Of a stretch of 64,000 nt of DNA, positions 19,394-29,999 are shown piece after piece (within the stretch, counting starts at the first letter, position 1; each line of letters opens with the position of its first letter). Source of the DNA: Lyophyllum atratum (Eukaryota > Basidiomycota > Agaricomycetes > Agaricales > Lyophyllaceae); assembly GCA_014905825.1 (NCBI GenBank), contig JACGCN010000004.1, positions 930,001 through 994,000 on the forward strand, written 5' to 3'. The position numbers were made by a program, and so were the translations under genes. The notes beneath the pieces are model-generated. The model saw only the letters and a list, made by a program, of their open reading frames with translations, did not search any database and was not told the DNA's origin.

Positions 19394-21281
19394 TATCTCG
19401 TTGTCGAGTTTACTACACACCACCAGGGCCATTTGGACGTTCTGTGACCCTCGCGAGTGCCTTTCGGAACGGATAAAATCTTGTATATGCCATGCTTTGC
19501 GGCAGTATGTATTGATAGACACCATTGCGCCTCCGCGCCTTTACAGATTATAGAACTTAGTGCGCCAAGAACTCGAGAGTATGACATCGAAGGAAAGTGT
19601 ATGTGAAATGCAGGATCAGGAAAAGGCTTTTCAGACAGCAGTATAACAACATCTAATGTATAGTATCGGCCCTCGCCCATCCTTTAGCAAGATCTTCAGG
19701 TCAGTCGCCCCATCTATACTCATCAGCGCCAGAAAGAAACCCGTCAAACTTCAACTGGAAATATGGGAAGATCAGCGGCGGACGCAGACCTCTCGTTCGG
19801 CGGCGATTTTGCCCGTTGTTTTGGGTGGTTCCACGAAGCGCACTCGAGAAAGAGTGTGGGGCAGGGGAGGCGGAGTCTGGGGACGCTGCCTGCACCCGGT
19901 GCCATTGATTTTTTTTTCGGTCAATTATCGTGTTGGAGAGGCATATTACACAGTATATGCGATCGGAAAGTACATATGCTACAGAAGTCATGTAATACCA
20001 CGCCCCCCCGGTAAGCGGAGAAAGAGCGGGTCGGCGTGTCCTCCACCGTTTTAGGACATGCTCCCTTGGTAGTCCCTAAGATAGAACGTAAGACAGTGAG
20101 CTCGGGGTTGGCGGCGACGAGTGCCCGCTAGGCGGGCAGGGTGTAACGAGCAGCACGGCTTTGCACTCAACCAAGAGAAAGGAGCTAAAATTTATTGGGT
20201 TTTGAGATCGGGGACCCCGTCGCAGGAAAAGTCAGACGGCTCCTTCACCACATACTTGTTTGCAGTGTATATCTGCCGTGCGTCGATATTCTTGGCTTCC
20301 TTGATTTTGTCGGCCATGACGCGGGAGATACGAGCGAGCTCAGCTTTGGAGGGGTGGTCCCGGATGTCGTAAAATTTGTTCGCTTGGTTACGGGCGCGGC
20401 TGCGGGCCTTCTTGAGTTCCGTGAGTTCCTTGGTCCACCACGGCTTGTAGAACGGGCAGGGAACTTTCTTCATCGGGACTATTTCGTCATCGGCTATGGC
20501 TTCCTGCATAGTCGAGGTCAGCTGTGGTGCCATTGATGCCTCAGGCATGTCGGAAGAAGGCTTGAGGGGCGTAAGTTGCGAAGGGGCGATGATGTCTACA
20601 CTGCACACTTGCACGCGGCCGTGAAATGAGAATTTGCTCGTTCGATCGCGTTGTGGTGGGTCCGTCGTTAAGTCCGCCTCGTGATGGCTAACCTTGCACG
20701 CGGTGTGCGATGGGATTGGGGGGCCATGGGATTGTGAGGGCCTCGAAAGGGTGAAGGAACGGTTCTCGTGACCCTATGAGTGCACGGCTGAGAAAGAAGA
20801 TGCAGCCACAGCAGAGGGTGATTTGGATCTCGTACTTTTGGTGGGACGCCTATTGGAGTATCACGTACGCGCGCGTAGACAATAATGGCTCCATCACCAT
20901 GCGTAGTAATAGTATATCGGATTTGTCAAGGAAAGTTCGCCGCTGCTCCTCGAAGAAGGAGAAAGCTTTTGGACATAACGATGCTCCGATCTTGACGAGA
21001 ATAGCCCTTGATGAAGCTGCTTTCAGGGTGTCTGGTGTGGAGGTTTGCTCAAGCGTGGCAAAAGAAGTGCGCGGGTTCATAAGGACGTTTGGCCATGTGA
21101 GTAAGTGATATCTCCAAGATGTTTCCTTCAATCAACCTCAACTCGCCTGCGCAGCGTTCTCGAGCAAGTATACACTACGTGTATTTATTTTGTTCCGCGC
21201 CATGAACCCCCTAGAGTATTACAAGAAAGAAAAGAGTGGAATTGACCTCGCAAGATCGAGAAGAAACAAAGTATACCCAGT
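19394..21281. other. Gene-poor region with retroelement debris
   Basis: About 1.9 kb lies between POL12 and the 3' end of the lipase gene. Apart from the retrotransposon fragment at 20192-20614, no open frame looks like a real gene. The stretch at 19800-20050 is GC-rich on its left side and has a poly-T run near 19909. Confidence 0.5.
20192..20614 (-). mobile_element. Decayed non-LTR (LINE) retrotransposon fragment
   Basis: The minus-strand reading contains FYKPWWTKELTELKKARSRA and later ARQIYTANKYVVKEP. This arrangement (a WWT-E-L-L-K-R block, a helical run, then an -ANKY- block) is typical of the region between the endonuclease and reverse transcriptase of fungal LINE elements. Neither the endonuclease nor the reverse transcriptase core (YADD-type motif) is visible on either side, so this is a short remnant. 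No target-site duplication or poly-A tail could be placed. The assignment is by pattern memory and would need a protein search. Confidence 0.55.
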
Positions 21282-22750
21282 CTAAAAGCAGAAGGGTGTA
21301 CCAATGAAAACCCCTTCATATGGGCCTATGAAAGAAGCAAATTTTTCCAGTTAAACATCGCCCTGACGACGAAGAATGCATGCGCATACCCAAGTGATCA
21401 ATTATGTTGCCTTTGAGAATGTTCGAGACCGTCTCGATTTGACATTTATCGTCGTCTGCGTTATCTTGCCCTGCAGCGGAGGTAACTATTAGGAAATATC
21501 GCGGAAATAAACGACAATGAGTACGTGCCTGCGCATGCGACCGCGTTCCCTTTCGAGAGCAGATGCTGAGTGTAGGGGTTAGCGAGATGTTCTGCAATGA
21601 AGCTGGGCGACCAACAATTTCGCCCTGTGGATGAACGAATCCCAAAAAACGCCCAGGGATAATGGGCACAAGGTCCTGTACGAGATATTCAGCTCAGCAG
21701 TATACTTCTACCGTGCTGAGCTGAAGGATCAACGTACCTTGTCGTTATTCACGCGCCTGAGATCTGGGATCTAAAAAAAGAATTGGAGTACGATCATTAT
21801 CATGTTACCGAATCGAGTAGCACTGTACCGACCTTGGAATCGAAGAATTTAGCAAATTCCTTGTCACCAACTCGTGGGGCACCGAATGTCGTCGAGGTGA
21901 CTACGATATCCGCGGGAAGTTGCAGCCGCATGGATAACGCGGAGAGCATCGCAAGTGCGCCTCCAAGCGAATGGCCAACCTATATTGACTTTTAACATGT
22001 TTGTGGTGAAAGAGATATATGGCTCCTTACAGTAATGACCTTCTTGGAGCCCGTCTTGGCCAACAGCCGCTGGACTTCAGCAAAAATCTGCTTGGAGGCG
22101 ATTTCGTGCTGGTCGCGGAAGCCGGTGTGGACTGATACATCGTCTGGGATGCCAGGGAAGAGGGCTGGATCGAGCGGTCCTCGGAGGACGAAGAGATCGG
22201 TCAATATCGACTGACTGCACCAGATAAAGAAGAAGGTGGAGGTGATTATTGCGAAGGCGAGATGATGAGTCGTATGGTTACTTACAGTTGCAAGGGATCG
22301 GTGCCTTGATGTGCTACCACGACAGTGTTCTCCTGTGGCCAATGACCGACAAAAACTGTCAACGAAGATTGAAGTTGAACATGGGAGATTTCGGAGATAC
22401 AAAGATTTGCGAGATAGATTGATCGCTACTTACAGAACTGTTCAGCGTCGCCATCTCCCCCCGTGAGCGTGGCTTCGAAGCCAGGAAGCGCGTCACAAGC
22501 CTCTATACAATGCAGACGAAAATTCGCGATCAGTCCTTCGAGATGTTTTCGGACGGAACTTACGCCCACACTTCCAACCCACAATCTTTTCCGGTTCACA
22601 ATAAGCAGCCCGGGCAAATTGAGTGAACGGCGCCAGACTGGAGATCTGGTTGGTGGAGAGAACGGCTGCACGGCGGTGATGAGGCAGGGGTCCAGCACGG
22701 ACGCCCGCAAGCATGAAATAACCCAGAATGATCGGGACGAAAGTGAACAT
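21282..22750 (-). CDS. Secreted class 3 lipase
   Basis: This is an extracellular triacylglycerol lipase or feruloyl-esterase-like enzyme of the Rhizomucor lipase fold. It starts MFTFVPIILGYFMLAGVRAG, a signal peptide, followed by a short basic stretch (HHRR). Conserved blocks are FTQFARAAYC; a lid region; VVVAHQGTDP; the nucleophile elbow VGHSLGGALA; VTTFGAPRVGD; NNDKDLVPIIPGRFLGFVHP with the catalytic Asp region; and NIIDHLG with the catalytic His. After the last intron the protein ends GPYEGVFIGTPFCF. About eight introns fit, including one inside the elbow (before GHSLGG). No truncation is evident, except that the stretch near 21.50 kb (an intron or a variable loop) is hard to splice with certainty. 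Confidence 0.85.
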
Positions 22751-23734
22751 TTTGATCCGAAGGGGATAGCTTAAATGAGACCAGGTTCTCCAAGGGGTAA
22801 AGGCAAAGGAACGAAAAGGTCAATGTCGTCAAGACAGGGACTGGCCCGGGACGAAAGAGAGGGAGAAGAAGAAACGAAGTGGGGCGGAGTGAACACGACG
22901 GCAAGATCGACCTAGCACACTCCAAGATATAGGAACCCACTGCGCGACGAGATGATGCGTACGCCAGAAAGCATGGATATCAGTGATCCCAGCACGCCTA
23001 CTGGTGTGGTCGTATAGGGAGTGCCGAGTCATTTGACAGATAGCATCAAAGTTTTGAGATCACCAGATTATGCCCAACGACGGACACAAGTTGTCGCCCG
23101 CGTGGCGGTAATCCGTGAACGGTTTGTAGTAAGCTTTTTTACTTGAGGAGTCGAGGTGAATTACGGGTGCCTGAACCACGGTAGAGCAACGGTAGAGAGC
23201 GACCGATAAAATAAGATCGAATCATTCCTCGTCGCGTATTGCTCGAGGAGGTCGTCCGTGGGTTTGGGTCTGCAACATGCACTTGCTCATGGCGTAGGCA
23301 AATCGTACGCTTCGCTGGCTGGGGGGGCGATAGTTTGCAGTTTGCGAAGTAGAGGTGCTGCTGATATAGGCAGGAGGTAATCTAGCCGGAACCCGGCGGT
23401 GTCAGGGGGCAGGCGACATTTCCACGTGCAGTAAAAGTTGGCCAGACCAGGCCAGACCTTACCCCGCATTTCTTCTGTTTTCACGGACGGGAAGAAGTAC
23501 TTATAGACGGCTCATGCGGGGCAGGGGCATCAAGAAGGAGGCGATTGAAAAGGTGTGAGTGTTTTCTGAGTATTTGAAGGGTTGCGGACTTGTGGACTCA
23601 TGGTGACGAAGTAATAAACAAAAGACAACATGTGGATTGAAGGAAAGAACGAGTTGCAAGGTTGGGCTATAAACAGTTCTAAGGGTCGCCCTTCTTTCTC
23701 ACTCACATACCCCTCCATGCCTCTCTGATCTGCC
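22751..23734. promoter_or_regulatory. Divergent intergenic region of the lipase and Zn2Cys6 genes
   Basis: No gene is seen in 984 bases between two divergent starts. The region must hold both promoters. No clear operator repeats were found. Confidence 0.4.
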
Positions 23735-26700
23735 ATGTTCATTGCGCCTTCCAGACCTGCGGCCGACTCGTATCCCGCCCACCCCCCGTACTCTCCTACA
23801 GAGTATGCCTCCACCAATAATCCGAGATATCCATCCGCAAGCCATCCTTATTCTGTTTCTCTTCATGGTCCGGACTCGTTTCCCACTCACCAAATAAGCG
23901 CAGAACGACACCGAACCGATTCCTCTATTTCAACTTCAGTCTACCCTCGTTCACCCGATCACGAAGGAATGGATGCCGTCCGCGACACGCCGTATGTTAA
24001 GCATGGCGGCCCGTCTACAGTTCCTAGTTACCCACCGAGGCGCGACCCAGGCTCAGCAGCAATAGGTACTTACCATCCAGGCGAGGATCAACCGACAGAG
24101 CGTCAATCTCGAACCAGACCTCGTTCTGAATACTCTGGAGATTCAAGCGCACCTTCAGCACCTCCTCCAAAACGGAAGAACCGACGTGAAAAGCCTCGTA
24201 TCGATTTGGCCCCTGACCAACCTCCCACGACCCAGGGCAAGCCTCGCGCCAGAGTCTATGTAGCCTGTGTACAGTGGTGGGTCCATTTACTTCAAGTCTG
24301 TTCTTGCTTTGATCTCACCTGTCCGAATCAGTCGGGGTCGCAAGATTCGGTGTGACGGTGCCAAGCCAGTGTGCCACAACTGTTCCAGACGGACTGCTGG
24401 CAATAATGAGTGCGATTACGACCCTACCCCTAAGCGCCGTGGCCCCGACAAGACCCCCGGCGCTCGTCAACGAGTAGCCAGAGACGGAAATGAAGAGACT
24501 GATGGCGGACCTGTCCGCCGTCGCCGTCGTCGGGACACGATGTCTCGTAGTACTACGACGCCCGAGCAACAACTGTCGTGCGAGGTCCGTCATCGCAGTA
24601 GGAGTGTTTCTGGATCCGTCGTCGTCCCATCCCCCATATCACTTCCTTCGCCAGCGCAGAGTGATATTACCATGCCTTCACCTGTCGACTTTGTTCCCAT
24701 TTCTAATGTGACCGGGACGCCTGAATCACCATATACCGGGATCATACACAATATTCAACCCAGAGATATGGCAGACACCAGTTTTCTGGACGAAGATGCC
24801 TTCGATTTATCAACCATCATTCCCCTAGTCCGCTTCCCCCCGTCTCGCGATACTAGTCATGCCTATATCACTCAGCTAGACGACAACGACAACGAAGACG
24901 AGAAGGTGCAGGGGGTCTCTTGCGAACCTTCCCTGAATTTCAACCGTAAAATCTGGTGGGACTCTCTTCTATCATTATACCTATCACCCCATACCCATCA
25001 CCGACAAACGCTCACTGCTGAGCAACGGTCTTCTGCATCCCAAAGTATCACCAATGATATCCGGTTTCTCTTCCAGATATCGAATTATTGGTTCGCTTTC
25101 TTTCATATACCCAGCTTTTATCGAAACTATTTCGATCCCGTCAAGAGAGAGAGGATCCAGCCGAGCTTGGTGCTCGCTCTGCTCGCTATGTCGACTTTTT
25201 GGCAAAGCTCCGAAATCGGCCTCGGTCGCCTTGGTAGGGACCGCGCTCTGCGATTCAGGGACGAGGCACAAAGTGCGCTGGATGCCAGCTTTAATGCCGG
25301 GTGGATTGACGAAACTCTTGCTCAAGCGGCTTGGGTAGGAAGCTTTCACTGGAGCGTGTTCCATTCACTGACAATATCTTGTGCCTTCTCAGCTTCTAGC
25401 CCTGTTTGAGGTCTGTGCCCATCCGCTCCACTCCTCGGAGCGCTCCAACTCCTCCATGATCATGCTAGACTCCATCATCCGCAGTCTCTCCCTCACATTC
25501 GTCGATGCCGGCGACCCGAACACCTCTATATTCTCACCGGGTGAAGTCCCCGCTGTCCTCGAGCAGCACCGAGACCCTAGCTGGTTCCCTGACCGGGAGG
25601 TCGACTTCAACCCTCACCTGCCCTCAGCCAAACCGAAACACTGGCGCAGCCTGAACTCCCCACGCGAGTCTTCTGCCGACTCGGGCTGTTCGTGTCGCTC
25701 GATGACGCTTGGGGCGCATTGGCCGGAGGGTAACGATCACACACCGCTGTGGACGTCGACCCCAGCGTGGAACAATTCCTGGAGCGAGGCGGAGATCCGG
25801 AAGGAGTCGTGTCGCCGTCTGTGCTGGAGCTCCACGATCCTTGCTGCTGGACATGCATCATATACCACTGCGCATCGGTCCGATGCACTTAATTTATTCA
25901 TATCTGACCCATCCAATGTACGTCTCTGGGGTTGGATGTCATGACGATGCTAATCAACTCTTGTTTTGTTTTTCCCGCGTAGTATGCACTTTTGTTTTCT
26001 GGGGAATCAATTGCGTATTCTCCTGCGCTGTCGTCGAGCTACTCGTCGAAAGATACGATATGGGCACTGTATGATCGCTCGTTTTTGTTATGGCATGGGT
26101 GTTTACGGATGCGCGGCGATACGCGGGCGACCGACGACATGAAGGCGCAGTTTGCGGGGAAGACGTGGTTGGAAGCCGATGCCCTGGAAGCTGCGCTGAA
26201 TCGACACACTTGTCGGATTGAGCGACAGTTCATTTTCCAGGCGAGGGAATACATCTTCAAGTAAGACGGCTTCGCCCTTATTTCGGCTTAGTGTAACTCA
26301 TTGGTCTACAGCACCAGGATGTGTATCTCGTACGAGTTCCAGCGGTACATCCCCCTTGCCACAGCGTCAGTCAAACCCACCTGGTTCTATTTTTATTTTG
26401 CGTGTAGCTGATGTCGTCCTGGTGCAGCAACGTCAGTGGATTGTTCCACCGCAACAAAGCGGAAGAGTGGTGTAAGAATATCCTGTTCTTCGGTTGGTGC
26501 TGTGGTCGCTGAGCCACCTTCTGCTTTTCTAGTGACTCATCAAGCGACTGTTGCGGAGCGATTTATGTGTGGCCTCCATACGATCACTGGAAATTCGAAC
26601 AATCTGCTGGCACGACGGCCATTTTTCGTTTTCTGGTTCATGAGCCAGATTTCTCGGTGAGTGATGACGTTCAAATCGTTGATCCGCAGGAACTGACACA

Positions 26701-26972
26701 CCCGGCGACAGTGCTTTGTTACTGTGGGAGTGTGATAACACGCTGACAGTTGCGATGGATGTGTGTAAAGCACTCCTTCCTGCTCTAGACTAGTGCGTGC
26801 TGTCTTTCATCAAGTCGTTTGACGTACTCAATTTTTTTTTGTTACTCTTAGTTTAACGGCTCTATGGCCCTGTCCTGGTGGGTCATCTGTCGAAGTGCTT
26901 CGTGCAGTGTCGCTAATAATCGGATTTAGAACAACGCTATCGGTACGACAGCCTCCGCGAGCGATTGGTTAA
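23735..26972 (+). CDS. Zn2Cys6 fungal-specific transcription factor
   Basis: The N-terminal 180 residues are low-complexity (Pro, Ser, Tyr) with a basic PPPKRKNRREKPR run before the zinc cluster. The zinc cluster is recovered across an intron as C-x2-C-x6-C-x6-C-x2-C-x9-C, starting ACVQCRGRKIRCDG. A further basic region (KRRGPDK, RRRRRRD) follows. The C-terminal half resembles the fungal-specific transcription factor domain: FLFQISNYWFAFFHIPSFY, LALLAMSTFW, then ALFEVCAHPLHSSERSN. Such proteins act as nuclear DNA-binding regulators; the target is unknown. The last third needs several introns. It reads well as WPPYDHWKFEQSAG, ALLLWECDNTLTVAMDVCKA and a final exon ending in TTLSVRQPPRAIG, but splice phases around 26.46-26.70 kb do not resolve cleanly. 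Confidence 0.85.
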
Positions 26973-27265
26973 CGCATGCTATGTCGCCGGAGTAAATCCG
27001 CCCTCGCCTACTAATTTAAGTCTCTCTCCGTCCTCCCCTGGCGTCGACTTGAGCGCTCGTTGTTGAAAAATCTGTAGTTCATTTGTGCAAATGCTTCTGT
27101 ATTTCTAGTATGAGTCTGGGTAGCACATGTCGTTGTTGTAACTCCCCAAGAACAATCGATCAGCATTATCATGACTACCATAACGGGAAGTCTAATTAGA
27201 GACAACGCCTGCAAAGTTAGCTCTTGCCCTTAGACCACCAACACCTCACTACGGTCTTACGCACC

Positions 27266-29254
27266 ATGGACTTACAGGAAGTCTTACACACGCCCACCCC
27301 TCTCGTCGATACAACCATGAATGCCCTTGTGTCGCGTGAATCGTTTCCTGCGCCCTCCCTCAAGCGAAGAGCCTCATCATCCTTTGAGGGTCTCGAAGAG
27401 GACACTAGTCGGAAGAGAATAAAGGAAGAAAGCCAGAGTACTGAGAAGGACGTCGGTGCAACAGATATCATTCCTCATGTCGTTAGTGCTAGCCTTGCGC
27501 ACGACCTGGCTCAGGACCTCCAGTGCGGATGCTGCTCCGAACTCGTCTATAGACCTGTAATTGTGAATCCTTGTCAACATTTCTTTTGCGGAAGGTATGC
27601 TAGCTTTATTTTCCATTTCAACGTCTGCAACGACTAACTGTTTTCTGTCGCAGTTGTTGTATCCTTTGGATTCGTGTAAGTGTCTCGCCGCATGTTATCC
27701 ATCAGTGGCATCTTTTCCGCGGAAGTCCTAGATTAGCTCTACTTGAACATTATTCTATAGCCTCGATATCCTTTCCGCATCAGCGTTGTTACTGGCCAGC
27801 GCACTGATTTATTTGTCTCACAGAATGGCGGAACAAATTGCCCAGCGTGCCGCGGCGTCTCCACTATCGTCACACCCTTCCGAGCACTCCAGTCAGTGAT
27901 CGACACTCTCCTGCGTGCCGCCCCACACAAGGCCCGCACAGAACGGGAGCGCCAGCAAGCGGACGAAATTTACAAAGTCGGCAACTCCATGCGGGTCCGT
28001 ATACGCGTCACTTTCTTGTATCATAGATATCATTTGACTCATCCCCTATTAGATTCCTCCGCCACGAGAGCCGTCTCCGGAAGCAAACGTAGATGCACCC
28101 TCTGACTTTGCCCGCCCGTGTCCGCACTGTGTGGCGGGCAACCCGTATGGCTGGAGATGCCCCCAGCCGATTCCAGATCCTATAACGGATTTTGATCACG
28201 CATGGCATCTGGAAGACGGTGTACCACCCGGCCATGCGCATTGTGGGAACTGGTAAATTTCATTTCTCTGGTTGTTTGTTAAGGATCGCCTGGGCTCACA
28301 ACCATCACCTGTTAGCGAGAATTTGCTCGCGACGAGTGCACCAACGACCACGAAGTGCGACCTCTGTCAGGTCTTTTTCTGTGGGATTGGCATACAGGGG
28401 CGTTGCCTCGCCGCCCCGCTTCTCTCGCAGCATCCCCACGGGCTGTCGGATGTCGGTGACCTCATTCTGTCGGCGGACGTATACGAATGCTTCGACAGCA
28501 ATAACGTCGAAGTGGAAATCATGCTCGACTATCTCACCGCCCAGAGGCTGACTCCGCGCCACATTTATCGCGAGGTACATCCCCTTCCATGTATATCCTA
28601 CTGAGCGATCTGTCTGAAGAAATACGCTAGATCGTGACTCACATTCAATCGCAACCAAGGGCATTTAAGCCACTTATGGAGCTTGAACTTTTCTCCGATC
28701 TCCACGGTGTTGCAGCTGGTACGGATCCGGACCCAGAGGCTCCCCGGAACAATATATGTAGACATTGTTCGGCCGAGGTCTTCTTATGGGGCCTCAGAGA
28801 GTGGTGGGTCCGTGAACGGCAGAAAGGCTTCCTAGAAGAGCACGTTGTAAGCAGAAAGGACTGCCCAGACGGAAGAGCATGTGATCGACAGATGGACCTT
28901 GGTAAGTTATTCAGATGTGCGAGAAGACTATGTTTATTAACATCTCTTGCTCACAGCTCATGCAAAAGAATGTTGGTACTAACGCTTCTGGAGTGGCTCG
29001 TTGACTAACGCACATTTCCAGTCAATCACATGTTCTCAAGGACTGACACAGAGCAAACAAACCCCGTACCCGCACCCGAACCTCAACTCGAGGTTCCTAC
29101 CGCACCAGTCACACCTCAGCACACCAACTCTGCCGCGCAGATGGAGCTCCCCACACTCTCAGAGCCTCCAGCACAAACATTATGGGCCCTTTTCGCCAGG
29201 GAGTCTGTACAGAGCCTTCCAAGAGAACTCGAAGCCACTAACGATCTCGCATAA
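27266..29254 (+). CDS. RING-finger E3 ubiquitin ligase, CHFR-like
   Basis: After a disordered N-terminus with a basic KRR / KRIKEE segment comes a C3HC4 RING: LQCGCCSELVYRPVIVNPCQ, then HFFCG, then across introns CC-LW-I and NCPACRG. Farther on is a second cysteine-rich part (CPHCVAGNPYGWRC, CGNCENL, CDLCQVFFCGIGIQGRC) and then CRHCSAEVFLWGLREWW, all resembling the C-terminal cysteine-rich region of CHFR. CHFR ligases ubiquitinate mitotic targets. The FHA domain of animal CHFR is not visible. The tail is Pro/Thr-rich and ends at LEATNDLA. About seven introns are needed. Met 27266 is chosen over an upstream in-frame Met at 27224 because the downstream one has the better context (GCACCATGG). 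The name is a family-level judgement. Confidence 0.8.
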
Positions 29255-29999
29255 CCTACGACCCACGACTATACACGAATAACGATCTTTTCCACTTCTC
29301 TTTTTGACAACAACAAGCTTAACTGTACTCAATAATTCAAATTGACGCCGATGACTGGGAGTATGGAACTAATGGGGCCGGGGGTGGTAGCGGCTTTTGG
29401 GAGGTGGTGATGTCGCTGAAGCGTGGATGCTGTCACTTATGGGCAGAGTGCAAGTTTGGGGTGGTATACTACCTTTACCTGCAACCATTTGACTTTCTGC
29501 ACCCACACCCTTGACAGCCTCTACCAAAGATTTGAAGGGTAAGTTTGACCAATGGGTATTTGAATCGACTCACTCCATCCTTTAATTTGCAGTGTGCCCT
29601 TGCTTTGGTGGCCGGGGTTTTGCAAACAATGCGCGCTGGTAGGTATAACGCGTCTTCCCTTCCTTTGCGATTCCATTTGGTAGCATTTAGTTGAATAACT
29701 AGGGACCTGAATACGTATAGTGCAATTGAAGCTGCTCTTGAAGATTGTGTGTTGAAGTGGATTATGTGCTAACATCAGAGACGATGCTCATGCCACCCCC
29801 CCTTTCCTCCGGTCTCCGATGGCGTGTAGCAATAGTTACTTTTTATTGAACAGCGCGACCGGGAAGAGTACAAACAACAGTGAGTAATAATAAAAACTAG
29901 GTGAGATCCACAGAGATATTAAGGAGCGTATGGTACGTGGTCAGATCCAAAAACATGAGCCTTAGATAATTATGTCACAACATGAGCGTCCTTGTCGCC
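29255..29999. other. Convergent 3' spacer
   Basis: About 745 bases separate the 3' ends of the RING ligase and kelch-BTB genes. No supported gene is seen; short open frames here have no family resemblance. Confidence 0.45.

Noticed and set aside
19656..20054. Open frame of 132 codons (+) after POL12
   Set aside because: Low-complexity Arg/Gly-rich reading with no domain, lying in a gene-poor stretch; no plausible exon partner.
20850..21131. Minus-strand frame upstream of the LINE fragment
   Set aside because: It could be the endonuclease part of the same element, but no endonuclease motif is visible, so it is not reported as an element.
22463..22774. Plus-strand frame opposite the lipase start
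   Set aside because: Mirror of the coding strand of the lipase; stops and composition follow the lipase exons.
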